Source of the DNA: Schlesneria sphaerica
GTDB taxonomy: Bacteria > Planctomycetota > Planctomycetia > Planctomycetales > Planctomycetaceae
Reading direction: 5' to 3'
Assembly (NCBI RefSeq): GCF_044336245.1
Contig: NZ_CP172346.1
Span: 4,526,001-4,590,000 of the forward strand
Length of the DNA: 64,000 nucleotides
Below the pieces are notes generated by a model. It saw only the letters and a program-made list of their open reading frames with translations, was not told the DNA's origin and did not search any database. Shown here in pieces: positions 26,988-37,318 of this stretch. Positions within the stretch are counted from its first letter, which is position 1; the number at the start of each line of letters is the position of its first letter. The position numbers and the translations under genes were made by a program.

Positions 26988-28481
26988 CTAGTTCTTCTCT
27001 GGCTCTTCGCTCTGCTGTGGGCGAATCGATTCGAAGTAGCGGCGGATTGTCTGGCGGTGGCCGAGTGGAATTTGTTCGTTCTCGAGCACGGCTTCGCTCA
27101 TCTTTTTGTACTGCTGATAGACGTCTTTGTATCCCCGCTGGGCTTCCTGGCGACCTTCCGACGACGAACTGGTTTCGAAGTCGGAATCACCTTCACCGGC
27201 CATCCCGGCGACCTGTTCACGATTGACTTCGGAATTCAGACTCGTGGCATCGCCATCAATGTTGCCGCTTTCCGACATTCCCCAGTTGGACGAGGAACTG
27301 GTTGATTTTTGCTTCTTCTTCCCTTTCGCAGTACTGTTTTGCTGGCAGTTACATTTGCGATCGCTCAATTCGGCCAGTTCTGCATTCAAGAGATCGTTGA
27401 TTCGCTTCTTGCGTGCCTGTTTGCCTGCTTTTTCACCGAGCTTCCGGGCTCCGGCGAGTGCTTTGTCGTCGTCGTCCTCTTCGATGCCATCAGCCAGATC
27501 TTTGGCCGCATCGCTGATGGCCCCATCGGCTCCGTTACTGGAACGCTTGGCCGCCTTTTTCAGTTTTTCAGCGGTGGTGCGGGCTTCGTTGCGATCGAAT
27601 TCCAGTTCGCTCAGTTCTGCCAGCTCTTTCATCGCCTTGTCGTACTTCCCCTCGGCAAGCGCCTGGCCTGCACCCTCCAGTGCTTTGGCGGAAGCCATGG
27701 CCTCGCCCACTTCCTGCAGTTGCTGATCGACTTGTTCCAGGCTCGACTGGCTTTGGGCGGACTGGATGGCGGCTTGCATCTCGGAGATCTTGGCGAGAGC
27801 CTCTTTCACGTCAACGCCGGGGTCTTTGAGTTCTTCCGTCTTCTGCTTGAGTTCCTTGAGAAGTTGCTCCAGGCCGGGGTCCGAATCGTTCTGAAATTCC
27901 TCTTCAAGTTCCTTGATGCTTTCTTCAATCGCCAGGGCTTCCGCCACGATTTGCTCGTCCGGAACAGTGGGTCCTGCGACGAGTTCTTCCTGTTTCAATG
28001 GGATCAGGGAAAAAATAACGGCAGCCGCCGTGGCGACCAGGGCACCGGTCAGAAGTCGGGGAGCTTTAAACGGGGCGACGACTTCCGGTTCAACCGTATC
28101 CAGGTGGCGCATCGCATCGGCCAGTTGCAATTCCGCGAAAGCCTGTTTATCCGCGGGGATATGACGGCTGGCAAAATCGAGAGCCGATTCGGTGCGGTCC
28201 TTCAGGCCGTAGTGGTGATCGACGGCGCGAGCCGCAGCGACCCAGTTAGGCCGTGGCATCAGCAAAACGATTGCTGCGAGACCCGCCAGGGCGGGTCCGG
28301 CGATCAGGGCGGCCGCTGCCATCCAGCTGCCGTCGAGCCAGTGAACGGCAAGACGTGCCAGAGCGCACCCGATACCGATTGCTGCACCGCAGAGTAAGCC
28401 CGTAATCACCCACGTGGACATGGATTGAAATAGCTGTCGACGCTGTACAGGTTGAAGCTTGGAGCGAAGTTCTTCAGTCAC
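26988..28481 (-). CDS. Membrane-anchored coiled-coil protein, unknown function
   Basis: 497 aa. Two hydrophobic segments lie at about 20-45 and 50-75, and a third at 138-160. A long region rich in Glu, Lys and Gln (about 185-360) has heptad-like patterns (ELEEEFQNDSDPGLEQLLKEL), so a coiled coil is likely. The C-terminal part is low complexity and Ser-rich. A charged tail ends EEPEKN. It resembles planctomycete proteins of DUF4175-like type in layout, but I am not certain of that match. Divergent from rho. Confidence 0.7.
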   Translation of the reverse strand: MTEELRSKLQPVQRRQLFQSMSTWVITGLLCGAAIGIGCALARLAVHWLDGSWMAAAALIAGPALAGLAAIVLLMPRPNWVAAARAVDHHYGLKDRTESALDFASRHIPADKQAFAELQLADAMRHLDTVEPEVVAPFKAPRLLTGALVATAAAVIFSLIPLKQEELVAGPTVPDEQIVAEALAIEESIKELEEEFQNDSDPGLEQLLKELKQKTEELKDPGVDVKEALAKISEMQAAIQSAQSQSSLEQVDQQLQEVGEAMASAKALEGAGQALAEGKYDKAMKELAELSELEFDRNEARTTAEKLKKAAKRSSNGADGAISDAAKDLADGIEEDDDDKALAGARKLGEKAGKQARKKRINDLLNAELAELSDRKCNCQQNSTAKGKKKQKSTSSSSNWGMSESGNIDGDATSLNSEVNREQVAGMAGEGDSDFETSSSSEGRQEAQRGYKDVYQQYKKMSEAVLENEQIPLGHRQTIRRYFESIRPQQSEEPEKN

Positions 28482-28952
28482 AATGCGTCTCCCGGAAGGG
28501 GGCTTCAGAATCGCAGAAAGGTTAGGGTCGCAAGATTCAAAGACAAAGCGTCTGACAGACTATCTCTGACGTTGTGAAACGGCAAGAACAATCTCATCGA
28601 AAAAATCGATTTGGATACAGACAATCGGTATGAAAGATTCTGGTAAAACTGTCGATTTTTGAGTTGCAATCCGCTGGTAAAATCGCCACAACAGTTGTAC
28701 TGCTGATTGACACCCTCCTGAACTGCTCGTCTGCGAATTCCATATCCCCTTGCGGAAACCTGTACGAACAGTCGTGCTTGGTGCGGGCCCTTTTCATTGC
28801 AAATCTCTGACTAACGTCTTGACTTTGAAATCTCCTGTCCGAACAAATTGAACGTCTTGCCTCCCCCATAAAGCGTTATCCGCCGAAACGGTTCTGCGAC
28901 CGAACTCGCGTTACGTTCACATCCCGCTGCGAATTAGTTTCCAAAAACGAAA
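28482..28952. other. Divergent region upstream of rho
   Basis: 471 bases with an unusually long, A/T-rich left part. It should hold the rho promoter and its leader, and the promoter of the coiled-coil gene. No Shine-Dalgarno is visible before the rho ATG. No clear hairpin with T tract was found. Confidence 0.4.
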
Positions 28953-30497
<1,545 letters not shown>

Positions 30498-30511
30498 GCG
30501 CCGAGAGCGTC

Positions 30512-30555
30512 CCGAAACCGGGGCAAGTCCCGCAGCAAGCGACCGCCGGTTTCGG
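30512..30555 (+). terminator. Inverted repeat after rho
   Basis: CCGAAACCGG (30512-30521) and CCGGTTTCGG (30546-30555) are exact inverse complements. A 14-mer tandem repeat, GAAACCACGGTGCC (30607-30620 and 30621-30634), follows. No clear T tract. Confidence 0.5.
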
Positions 30556-30730
30556 TTGCCAGGCTGCGGCACTCCCGGCAAAGCCCGCCCGGGGAGGCCC
30601 CCAGTTGAAACCACGGTGCCGAAACCACGGTGCCGAAACCCGAAAACTGACCACGTGTGACGAACGTGATCCTGTAAAAAGTCGAGTTGATCAAGTTCGT
30701 CAGCTGTCTTTCTTCTTCTGAAAGTATTGA

Positions 30731-31210
30731 ATGCCGTCTGTTCTGGAAGGAAATCTGCTTGCGGCTCCCGTCCGCGTGGCAATCGTTGTTTCTCGTTTCA
30801 ACGATCTGGTAACAGATCGTCTGTTGTCGGGTGCACTCGATACGTTTCGAAGGCACGGTCTGTCGGACGACCAGATTACGGTGGTCCGGGTCCCGGGTTC
30901 ATTTGAAATTCCGTTGCCCGCAAAGCGGCTGGCAGAAAGTGGTCAGTTTGCGGCGGTCGTCTGCCTGGGGGCCGTCATCCAGGGGGAAACGACTCACCAC
31001 GAATACATTAACCACCCGATGGCGTCGGCCATCATGCAGGCCTCGCTGTCGAGCGGGGTCCCCGTTACGTTTGGCGTTCTGACCTGCCAGTCGATGGAAC
31101 AAGCGCTGGATCGGGCGGGCGGTAAGGCGGGCAACAAGGGGATTGAAGCCTCGCTCGCCGCGATCGAAATGATGAACTTGCTGTCACAGATGAAATCGCA
31201 GGGGTTGTAG
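30731..31210 (+). CDS. ribH: 6,7-dimethyl-8-ribityllumazine synthase
   Basis: Penultimate step of riboflavin synthesis: condenses 5-amino-6-ribitylaminouracil with 3,4-dihydroxy-2-butanone phosphate. Visible family segments are VSRFNDLVTDRLLSGALDTF near the start, VRVPGSFEIPLPAKRLA, and the active-site GAVIQGETTHHEYI with the catalytic His in THHEY. Length of 159 aa is normal. Rho ends 233 bases upstream and nusB begins 123 bases downstream; ribH-nusB order is common in bacteria. No signal peptide. Confidence 0.97.
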   Translation: MPSVLEGNLLAAPVRVAIVVSRFNDLVTDRLLSGALDTFRRHGLSDDQITVVRVPGSFEIPLPAKRLAESGQFAAVVCLGAVIQGETTHHEYINHPMASAIMQASLSSGVPVTFGVLTCQSMEQALDRAGGKAGNKGIEASLAAIEMMNLLSQMKSQGL

Positions 31211-31333
31211 ATTTCTCGAATCGACCTGCTAAACCCTAATTTCAAGAAAAGAGTTCCAGCCGGACAGCGGCGGTCCACTATAATGGGACCCCTGTTTCGC
31301 TGAGCCCGCATTTGCACCCCTTTGAGCATCCGT

Positions 31334-31801
31334 ATGTCATCCCGCCGTCATCAAGCCCGAGAAGTCGTTCTGCAAATGCTGTTTCAGAAGGATCTGAATC
31401 CTGACGTTTCTGCCGGAATGATCCGCGATCAGATTCAGGAATTGCTGGACAATAATGAGCAATTGTGCCGTTTTGCCTGGAGTCTCTTTGCAGGGACGGT
31501 TGAGTCACTCAAAGCCATCGACAAGAAAATTGAGTCTGTCGCTGCCAACTGGAAGCTGAGCCGAATGCCGCCCACGGATCGAAACGCGATCCGTCTGGGA
31601 GCCTTCGAACTGCTCTATACGGACACCCCCCATCCCGTCGTGATTGACGAAGCGCTCGAGCTAGCTAAGAGTTTTGGGTCGGCGCAGTCGGCCTCGTTCG
31701 TGAACGGGATCCTCGACAAACTCGTCCCCGAATCGAAGCGAAAGTCTGTGCCCGCGAACCCCGAATCCCGTTCGGAATCGCTCGGTTCAGGAAATGTCTG
31801 A
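31334..31801 (+). CDS. nusB: Transcription antitermination factor NusB
   Basis: All-helical partner of NusE that supports rRNA antitermination. The ATG at 31334 (MSSRRHQAREVVLQMLFQ) matches the family start; the upstream TTG would add four residues. The core includes WKLSRMPPTDRNAIRLGAFEL and the late EALELAKSFGSAQSASFVNGILDKL, the C-terminal signature. The tail after SASFVNGILDKLVPE is rich in Ser/Glu and probably disordered. It follows ribH as in many genomes. A hairpin (31835-31862) lies after it. Confidence 0.96.
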   Translation: MSSRRHQAREVVLQMLFQKDLNPDVSAGMIRDQIQELLDNNEQLCRFAWSLFAGTVESLKAIDKKIESVAANWKLSRMPPTDRNAIRLGAFELLYTDTPHPVVIDEALELAKSFGSAQSASFVNGILDKLVPESKRKSVPANPESRSESLGSGNV

Positions 31802-31834
31802 TCCGTTCGTTCCTGACATTTCAGGCTGAAATCG

Positions 31835-31862
31835 CGGCACGCTTCGACTGAGTGGCGTGCCG
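31835..31862 (+). terminator. Hairpin after nusB
   Basis: CGGCACGC (31835-31842) pairs with GCGTGCCG (31855-31862). An outer ATCG/CGAT pairing extends it with a two-base bulge. No T tract. Confidence 0.45.
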
Positions 31863-32050
31863 CTCGATCGCGGGTCTCGATTTGCTTTGCTCACTGTGAA
31901 AGAAACCGACTTCCAGTGCGAAACTCAGTGGGAAATCTCGTGCCGTGTCAGATGCCATTTATTGGCAATCCGACGTCACCGGTGCTTTCAGAGTAGTGTG
32001 TCACTTCGATGGCGTCCTGAATGCCTGGCATGATCAACGGGCATTATGAA

Positions 32051-34417
32051 TCAGTGGCGGGAAGCGGAGTGGTCGCTTCCCGGGGAATCAAGGCGAACGC
32101 TTCGCAGGCGCAGAGCGTTGACAATGACTGAAAAGGAACTGAGGCTCATTGCCGCCGCTGCGAACATGGGATTCAATGTGATTCCCCAGAGGGGGTAAAG
32201 CACTCCCGCAGCGACCGGGATTCCCAGAGCATTGTAGGCAAAGGCAAAGATCAGGTTCTGCCGGATGTTGGCCGAGACGTGGCGTCCCAGCTCAACGGCT
32301 TTCGCGATTCCTCGCAGGTCGGGATTGACGAGGATCACACTGGCGGATTGTTTGGCGATATCGGTTCCTGTGCCAAGCGAGACGCCGACATTGGCGGCAG
32401 CCAGTGCAGGGGCATCGTTGATTCCGTCCCCCGCCATCGCGACACAAAGCCCCTCTTTTCTGGCTTGTTCGATCAGCGACAGCTTTTCCTGCGGCTTCAG
32501 GTTGGCGAATGTTCCGGATCGAGGAATTCCCAATCCGTCCGCGATCACCGCCGCGACCTCGGGATGGTCACCTGTCAGGATGTGGGTGTCGACGTTGCGG
32601 GAACGCAGATCGTCAATCCCCTGCCGTGCCGACTGTCGAACCGCGTCCGTAAAATCGATTTCGCCCAGGACTTTTCCGTCGGCAGTCACTTGTGAAGTCA
32701 TCATGGCCGTGCGTCGGGGCGCAGAAATTCCTGTCGATCCGACCTCAATCGTCTTGCCGTCGACCATTCCGCGGACGCCGGATCCGGGGTTCGTCTGGAA
32801 CTCTGTCACCGGGAGGGGTTTCAGATTGGCGTCCTCTGCCGCCTGCATGATGGCATGAGCGACGGGATGCTCACTGTACTGCTCGACCGAGGCGGCCAGG
32901 GTCAACAGTTCGTCGTTTGAGATCCCGGGGGCCGGATAAAGAGCGGCGACCGAGGGGCGGCCTTCCGTCAACGTTCCCGTTTTGTCGATGTACAAGCGGT
33001 GGATGCGTGACATCGTCTCCAGCGATTCGGCGTCTCGAAACAGGATGCCTTCGCGTGCCCCGCGTCCCATTCCGACCGTAATCGCCATCGGGGTGGCAAG
33101 TCCCAGCGCACAGGGGCAGGCGATAATCAGCACGGCAACGGCGTTCGTCAGTGCGTGGTTCCACCGCGGTGCGGGGCCGAGAACTAACCATCCGGCGAAG
33201 GTCAGCAGCGCGACGACGACGACGGTCGGGACAAACCAGCCTGCGACCCGGTCGACCACGCTTTGCACCGGAGCTCGGCTTCGCTGCGCTTTCGCCACCA
33301 TGTCGACGATTTGAGAGAGAACCGTGGATCGACCGACCCGTTCGGCCTGCATCAGGAATGAACCCGTCTGGTTCATCGTCCCCCCGACCACGGTATCGCC
33401 CAACCGCTTTGCTGCCGGAGTCGGTTCCCCAGTGAGCATTGACTCATCGATGGTTGTGAGAACCGTCTCAGCAGCAACGAGTGAGACCGCCGCCGCTGAG
33501 GGGGCAGGTATGGCTTGATGGGCGTTTTCTGTGTTGGGCGGCACAATCTTCCCGTCAACGGGGACTCGTTCTCCGGGGCGGATTCTCAACAGGTCGTGGA
33601 TACTGACTTCGGCAAGGGGAAGGTCCAATTCCATTCCGTCGCGAATGACGTGTGCAGTCGGCGGAACCAGTTCCATCAGTTCCCGGATGGCTTCTCCCGT
33701 GCGTCGCCGGGCGCTCCCTTCCAGAATCTGCCCAAGCAGGACCAGAGTTGTGATGACCGCCGCCGATTCGAAATAGTAGCCGTGATGATGGTCACCTCCG
33801 GTGAGCAGCATTCCCAGACTGAAGCCGAAGGCGGCGCCGACTCCCAGCAGGATCAGGGTGAACATGTTCCACTGGCGTGTAAAAAGGGACTTGGCACCGA
33901 TGATCCAGAAGGGCCAGCCGCACCAGGTCACGACAGGGAGTGTCAGTACCAGTTGCACGATTCCCGACGTGGATGGAGAGATCATCCGATCCAGTGGGAT
34001 GCCCACCATGGGGCCCATCGCAAGGATAAAGAGTGGGACAGTGCAAATGAGCGCGACGATAAATCGACGCCACAGGTCTTGCTGCCCGGCGTCATCGCCT
34101 ACTCCGTTTCCTGTCGTGAGATCAGGTTCCAGTGGCATGCCGCAGATGGGGCAACTTGCGGGATGGTCGCTCGTTACCTCGGGGCACATCGGACAGAAGT
34201 ATTTTGTTCCCGGGGGAGGGGGCCCCTGCGGTGCTGTTGTGGGGTTGAGAAACTTTGTTCGGCAGTACTCGGCACAGAAGTACCATCGCTGGCCATCCCG
34301 GTCGCACCAGATCGCCGTCTTGGGATCGACCTTCATTCCACAGATCGGATCGATCTCAAAGGATTCTGGCGGCTCATCCTGGATGATCGAGAGCGAGGGG
34401 AGATCAAATGAGGGCAT
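32051..34417 (-). CDS. copA: Copper-translocating P1B-type ATPase with YHS and heavy-metal-binding domains
   Basis: ATP-driven copper exporter. From the ATG at 34417 (788 aa) the order is: YHS domain (about 23-59, IDPICGMKV ... WYFCAEYCRTKF), a Cys-rich heavy-metal-binding domain (73-98, YFCPMCPE ... CPICGMPLEP), then eight transmembrane helices. The ion-binding CPC motif is in ACPCALGLATP, with phosphorylation motif DKTGTLTEG, TGES-like TGEPTPAAKR and MAGDGINDAPAL. This YHS plus HMBD arrangement replaces the usual CXXC ferredoxin-like domain. An upstream in-frame ATG at 34558 adds 47 unlikely residues. No copper-responsive regulator is adjacent. Confidence 0.95.
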   Translation of the reverse strand: MPSFDLPSLSIIQDEPPESFEIDPICGMKVDPKTAIWCDRDGQRWYFCAEYCRTKFLNPTTAPQGPPPPGTKYFCPMCPEVTSDHPASCPICGMPLEPDLTTGNGVGDDAGQQDLWRRFIVALICTVPLFILAMGPMVGIPLDRMISPSTSGIVQLVLTLPVVTWCGWPFWIIGAKSLFTRQWNMFTLILLGVGAAFGFSLGMLLTGGDHHHGYYFESAAVITTLVLLGQILEGSARRRTGEAIRELMELVPPTAHVIRDGMELDLPLAEVSIHDLLRIRPGERVPVDGKIVPPNTENAHQAIPAPSAAAVSLVAAETVLTTIDESMLTGEPTPAAKRLGDTVVGGTMNQTGSFLMQAERVGRSTVLSQIVDMVAKAQRSRAPVQSVVDRVAGWFVPTVVVVALLTFAGWLVLGPAPRWNHALTNAVAVLIIACPCALGLATPMAITVGMGRGAREGILFRDAESLETMSRIHRLYIDKTGTLTEGRPSVAALYPAPGISNDELLTLAASVEQYSEHPVAHAIMQAAEDANLKPLPVTEFQTNPGSGVRGMVDGKTIEVGSTGISAPRRTAMMTSQVTADGKVLGEIDFTDAVRQSARQGIDDLRSRNVDTHILTGDHPEVAAVIADGLGIPRSGTFANLKPQEKLSLIEQARKEGLCVAMAGDGINDAPALAAANVGVSLGTGTDIAKQSASVILVNPDLRGIAKAVELGRHVSANIRQNLIFAFAYNALGIPVAAGVLYPLWGITLNPMFAAAAMSLSSFSVIVNALRLRSVRLDSPGSDHSASRH

Positions 34418-35068
34418 GGTGACTCTTCGAATCCACGTGGGGTTTGCGGCGCCCCGTGCGTGGATGAATTGAGGTGAAGGAGTATAGCCAATGGCTGAAT
34501 TACTGAGCGCTGCCGCCATCGGAGGGAGGAGGTTGTCCCGCGAGAGGGTGATTCCCACGGAACGGTCCCTGAAAACGCAGCGTTAACAGGATTCCGAGCA
34601 GAATCGCGCACCGTCAATCAGTCTTTGACACCATTACAATAGATTCCATGGAGACTGGCGACTGATTTTACGAAATAGAGTCAAGTTCACGTGTTGGTTG
34701 GTTTCCGTGGGATGTGTGGATTTTCCGTTTGGGTGGTCTGGAGGGGTGGACTTCACCGGATGGGAAGGATTTGCATCGTCGAACGACGCTCCCCCCCGTG
34801 CGCAGGGACCGCTATCATGGCGGGCTCGGCCAGCGTGGAGAGATCCATTCACTTCACGTCAGCCGCGCGGGTATTCGGCTTCTTGTGAACCGTGCAGGAG
34901 TTTCCTGCGCTTGTGAGCGTCGAACGAGCGTCATCGACAGAGGATGTGCGTTGTGCATCTACCTAAGTCGAATCGTGGCACAGTGTGGCGTTGGCGTCGA
35001 ACGCAATCGCGATTGAATCCATCAACAAACAGCAGTCAGTGAGCATCACTCGGCAGGAGAGAGCGGAG
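34418..35068. other. Divergent intergenic region between copA and rhaB
   Basis: About 650 bases that should carry the promoters of both genes. Short frames on both strands have no recognisable content. No repeat or RNA gene was seen. A TGGCAC at 34977-34982 looked like a sigma-54 box but lacks the matching -12 element. Confidence 0.4.
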
Positions 35069-36565
35069 ATGGCGGAACAGGTATATCTGGCAATCGATCT
35101 GGGTGCTGAAAGCGGTCGCGTGATGGCCGGCTTGTTCGATGGGCAGAGGATTCGTCTGGAAGAACTGCACCGATTTTCCAATGGACCTGTCAATCTTGCT
35201 GACACCATGCGGTGGGACCTGCTGCGGTTGTGGTCGCAAATTCAGGTGGGGCTTCAGAAGGCCGCGGCGCGGTTCGGACAAAGCATTGTCTCAGTGGGGG
35301 TCGACACCTGGGGGGTCGACTTTGTGCTCTTGTCGAAAACGGGCGAGATGCTGGGCCAACCGTACCACTATCGCGATGCCCGTACGCGTGGGGTGATGGA
35401 ACATGCGTTTCAGCGGGTACCTCGCCCGGAAATTTTTGCGAATACAGGTCTCCAGTTCATGGAGATTAACTCTCTTTACCAATTGCTGGCGATGAATGAG
35501 TCGAATCCGGCGCTGGTGGAACTGGCCGATAAATTCCTGATGATCCCCGACTTCTTCCACTGGCTGCTGTCGGGAAGTCGCGTCGTGGAATTCACGAATG
35601 CAACGACGTCGCAAATGTATCATCCGACCAATCAGAACTGGTCGCTCGATATGCTTCGGAAGCTCGGCTTGCCGACTCACATGTTGCCGGAAGTGGTCAG
35701 CCCCGGGACGAAGCTGGGGCGGTTGCGTGAGGATGTTGCGCGACGATCCGGACTGTCTCGCCTCGAGGTTGTCGCACCCGCAACGCATGATACCGGGGCC
35801 GCGATCGCGGCTGTTCCCACAGAGCGAACCGGTTCGGCGAACTGGGCCTACATCAGTTCGGGAACCTGGTCGCTGATGGGACTGGAATTGCCTCATGCGG
35901 TCCTCACGCCGCGGGCACTGGAACTGAATGTGACCAATGAAGGGGGTATCGATGGAACGTACCGACTGCTGAAGAACATCATGGGGCTGTGGCTGGTGCA
36001 AGAGTGTCGCAAGTCATTCGAGCGTAACGGGTCCCCTTACGACTATGGCTTACTGGCGCAAGTGGCGAGCGATGCACGACCTTTCCGCGCGTTCGTTGAT
36101 CCTGATTCATCCGCCTTCCTGGCTCCGCATGATATGCCCGAGGCGATTCGGGACTGGTGTCGAAAGACGAATCAGGAGATTCCCGACACGGACGGGGGCC
36201 TGATCCGCTGTGCTCTGGAGAGTCTGGCTCTGAAGTACCGTCTGGTCTTGAGCTGGCTGGAAGAACTTTCCGGCGAACGGGTCGAGGTCATTCATATCGT
36301 CGGCGGGGGAACGCAGAACGATCTGCTCAATCAATTTACCGCGAATGCGACGGGACGCCCTGTGATTACGGGGCCTGTCGAAGCGACGGCTCTGGGGAAC
36401 GTCCTCATGCAGGCTCGTACCAGCGGTTCGGTGGGGTCATTGTCTCAGATCCGCGATATCGTCCGGGCCTCGTCAAGCATGCAGCGTTACGAGCCAGAGC
36501 ATACGGCTCAGTGGGATGAAGCGTACAAGCGCTTCACCGAACTGCTTTCGCGACGCATCCCCTGA
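35069..36565 (+). CDS. rhaB: Rhamnulokinase
   Basis: Phosphorylates L-rhamnulose to L-rhamnulose 1-phosphate. The FGGY-kinase fold begins YLAIDLGAESGRVMAGLFDG, and the phosphate-binding loop is IDLGAESG. VGVDTWGVDFVLL (about 73-85) is typical of rhamnulokinase, and VIHIVGGGTQNDLLNQFTANATGRPV carries the C-terminal signature. The ATG at 35069 follows AGGAG; an upstream ATG at 34985 adds 28 residues without family character. RhaA, RhaD and a rhamnose regulator are not in the window. A perfect inverted repeat follows (36783-36810). Confidence 0.93.
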   Translation: MAEQVYLAIDLGAESGRVMAGLFDGQRIRLEELHRFSNGPVNLADTMRWDLLRLWSQIQVGLQKAAARFGQSIVSVGVDTWGVDFVLLSKTGEMLGQPYHYRDARTRGVMEHAFQRVPRPEIFANTGLQFMEINSLYQLLAMNESNPALVELADKFLMIPDFFHWLLSGSRVVEFTNATTSQMYHPTNQNWSLDMLRKLGLPTHMLPEVVSPGTKLGRLREDVARRSGLSRLEVVAPATHDTGAAIAAVPTERTGSANWAYISSGTWSLMGLELPHAVLTPRALELNVTNEGGIDGTYRLLKNIMGLWLVQECRKSFERNGSPYDYGLLAQVASDARPFRAFVDPDSSAFLAPHDMPEAIRDWCRKTNQEIPDTDGGLIRCALESLALKYRLVLSWLEELSGERVEVIHIVGGGTQNDLLNQFTANATGRPVITGPVEATALGNVLMQARTSGSVGSLSQIRDIVRASSSMQRYEPEHTAQWDEAYKRFTELLSRRIP

Positions 36566-37318
36566 GGTTTCGACTCGGCAGGAACTCTTTCCAATACGTC
36601 AGGATGACAACTCCTGGCCTGTTCTGCGCAGCTGAGAGCTGTGTCGGACACGGGGGTTCGCGCGCCTTGGTCTCAGCTCCTTCAGCCCCATGAACAGTGC
36701 GACCGAAGGGCTCATGGCGTGGTAGAGCCTGGTGTTCGTCGCTGGCAGAATCAGAGAAATGGGTGCCTATAAAAGGCGAGAACCCGGTACGTTGCGGGCA
36801 ACGTACCGGGCTGTGTAGGCGGAAAGTCGAGGTGTGTTGTAGGCGGGTGCTTGGCCTGTCTCCCTCAGGCCGGCAGGATGTATGAATCTCGAATCATCGA
36901 AGGATGATTGCGTGAATCATTTGGGTGATTGTTCACTCCATCTCCCCCTTAAGCAGGCTATGTGCCAAAGGCGAATTCTGTCGAAAGATTTTTTTCGAAT
37001 TGTCGTGAAGTCCCTGAAAAGAAGGGGTTTTCAATGGGGTCGCCCTCTCATCTGACTGGCGGCTTGGTTTTGGCATGCCCGCCGTTTGTAAGCGTTACAA
37101 GCAGAAACGATTGAAAAAGTTGCAATCGGCGAGAGTCACCCCGGAGTTGGCTGATTTGTTCCTCGCTCATCGGCCTGCGGGACACCGAAACAGTCCGTTT
37201 CGGTAGGCTTCGGATAACGAAGGGGGCTGGTTGAGTGGTCGGGACTGGGGGGCTACCATGTTGGAACGTGTCCTGTCCCTCTCTCGAGTCCTGATTCAGG
37301 AATAAGGAAGTCATCACC
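36566..37318. other. Intergenic region with a perfect hairpin
   Basis: About 750 bases. CCCGGTACGTTG (36783-36794) and CAACGTACCGGG (36799-36810) form a 12-bp stem with a CGGG loop. No gene recognised. AAGGAAG precedes the aldehyde dehydrogenase ATG. Confidence 0.5.
36783..36810. repeat. Perfect 12-bp hairpin in the rhaB-aldehyde dehydrogenase gap
   Basis: CCCGGTACGTTG, loop CGGG, CAACGTACCGGG. It is 217 bases after the rhaB stop and about 500 before the next gene, and lacks a T tract. It may be a distal terminator or an unclassified repeat. Confidence 0.55.

Noticed and set aside
27309..28397. Rightward frame of 362 codons across the coiled-coil membrane gene
   Set aside because: Phe/Leu-rich translation is the reverse reading of Glu/Lys-rich coiled coil; no start signal.
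34977..34992. Possible sigma-54 promoter before rhaB (TGGCAC)
   Set aside because: The -12 GC element is not at the required distance.
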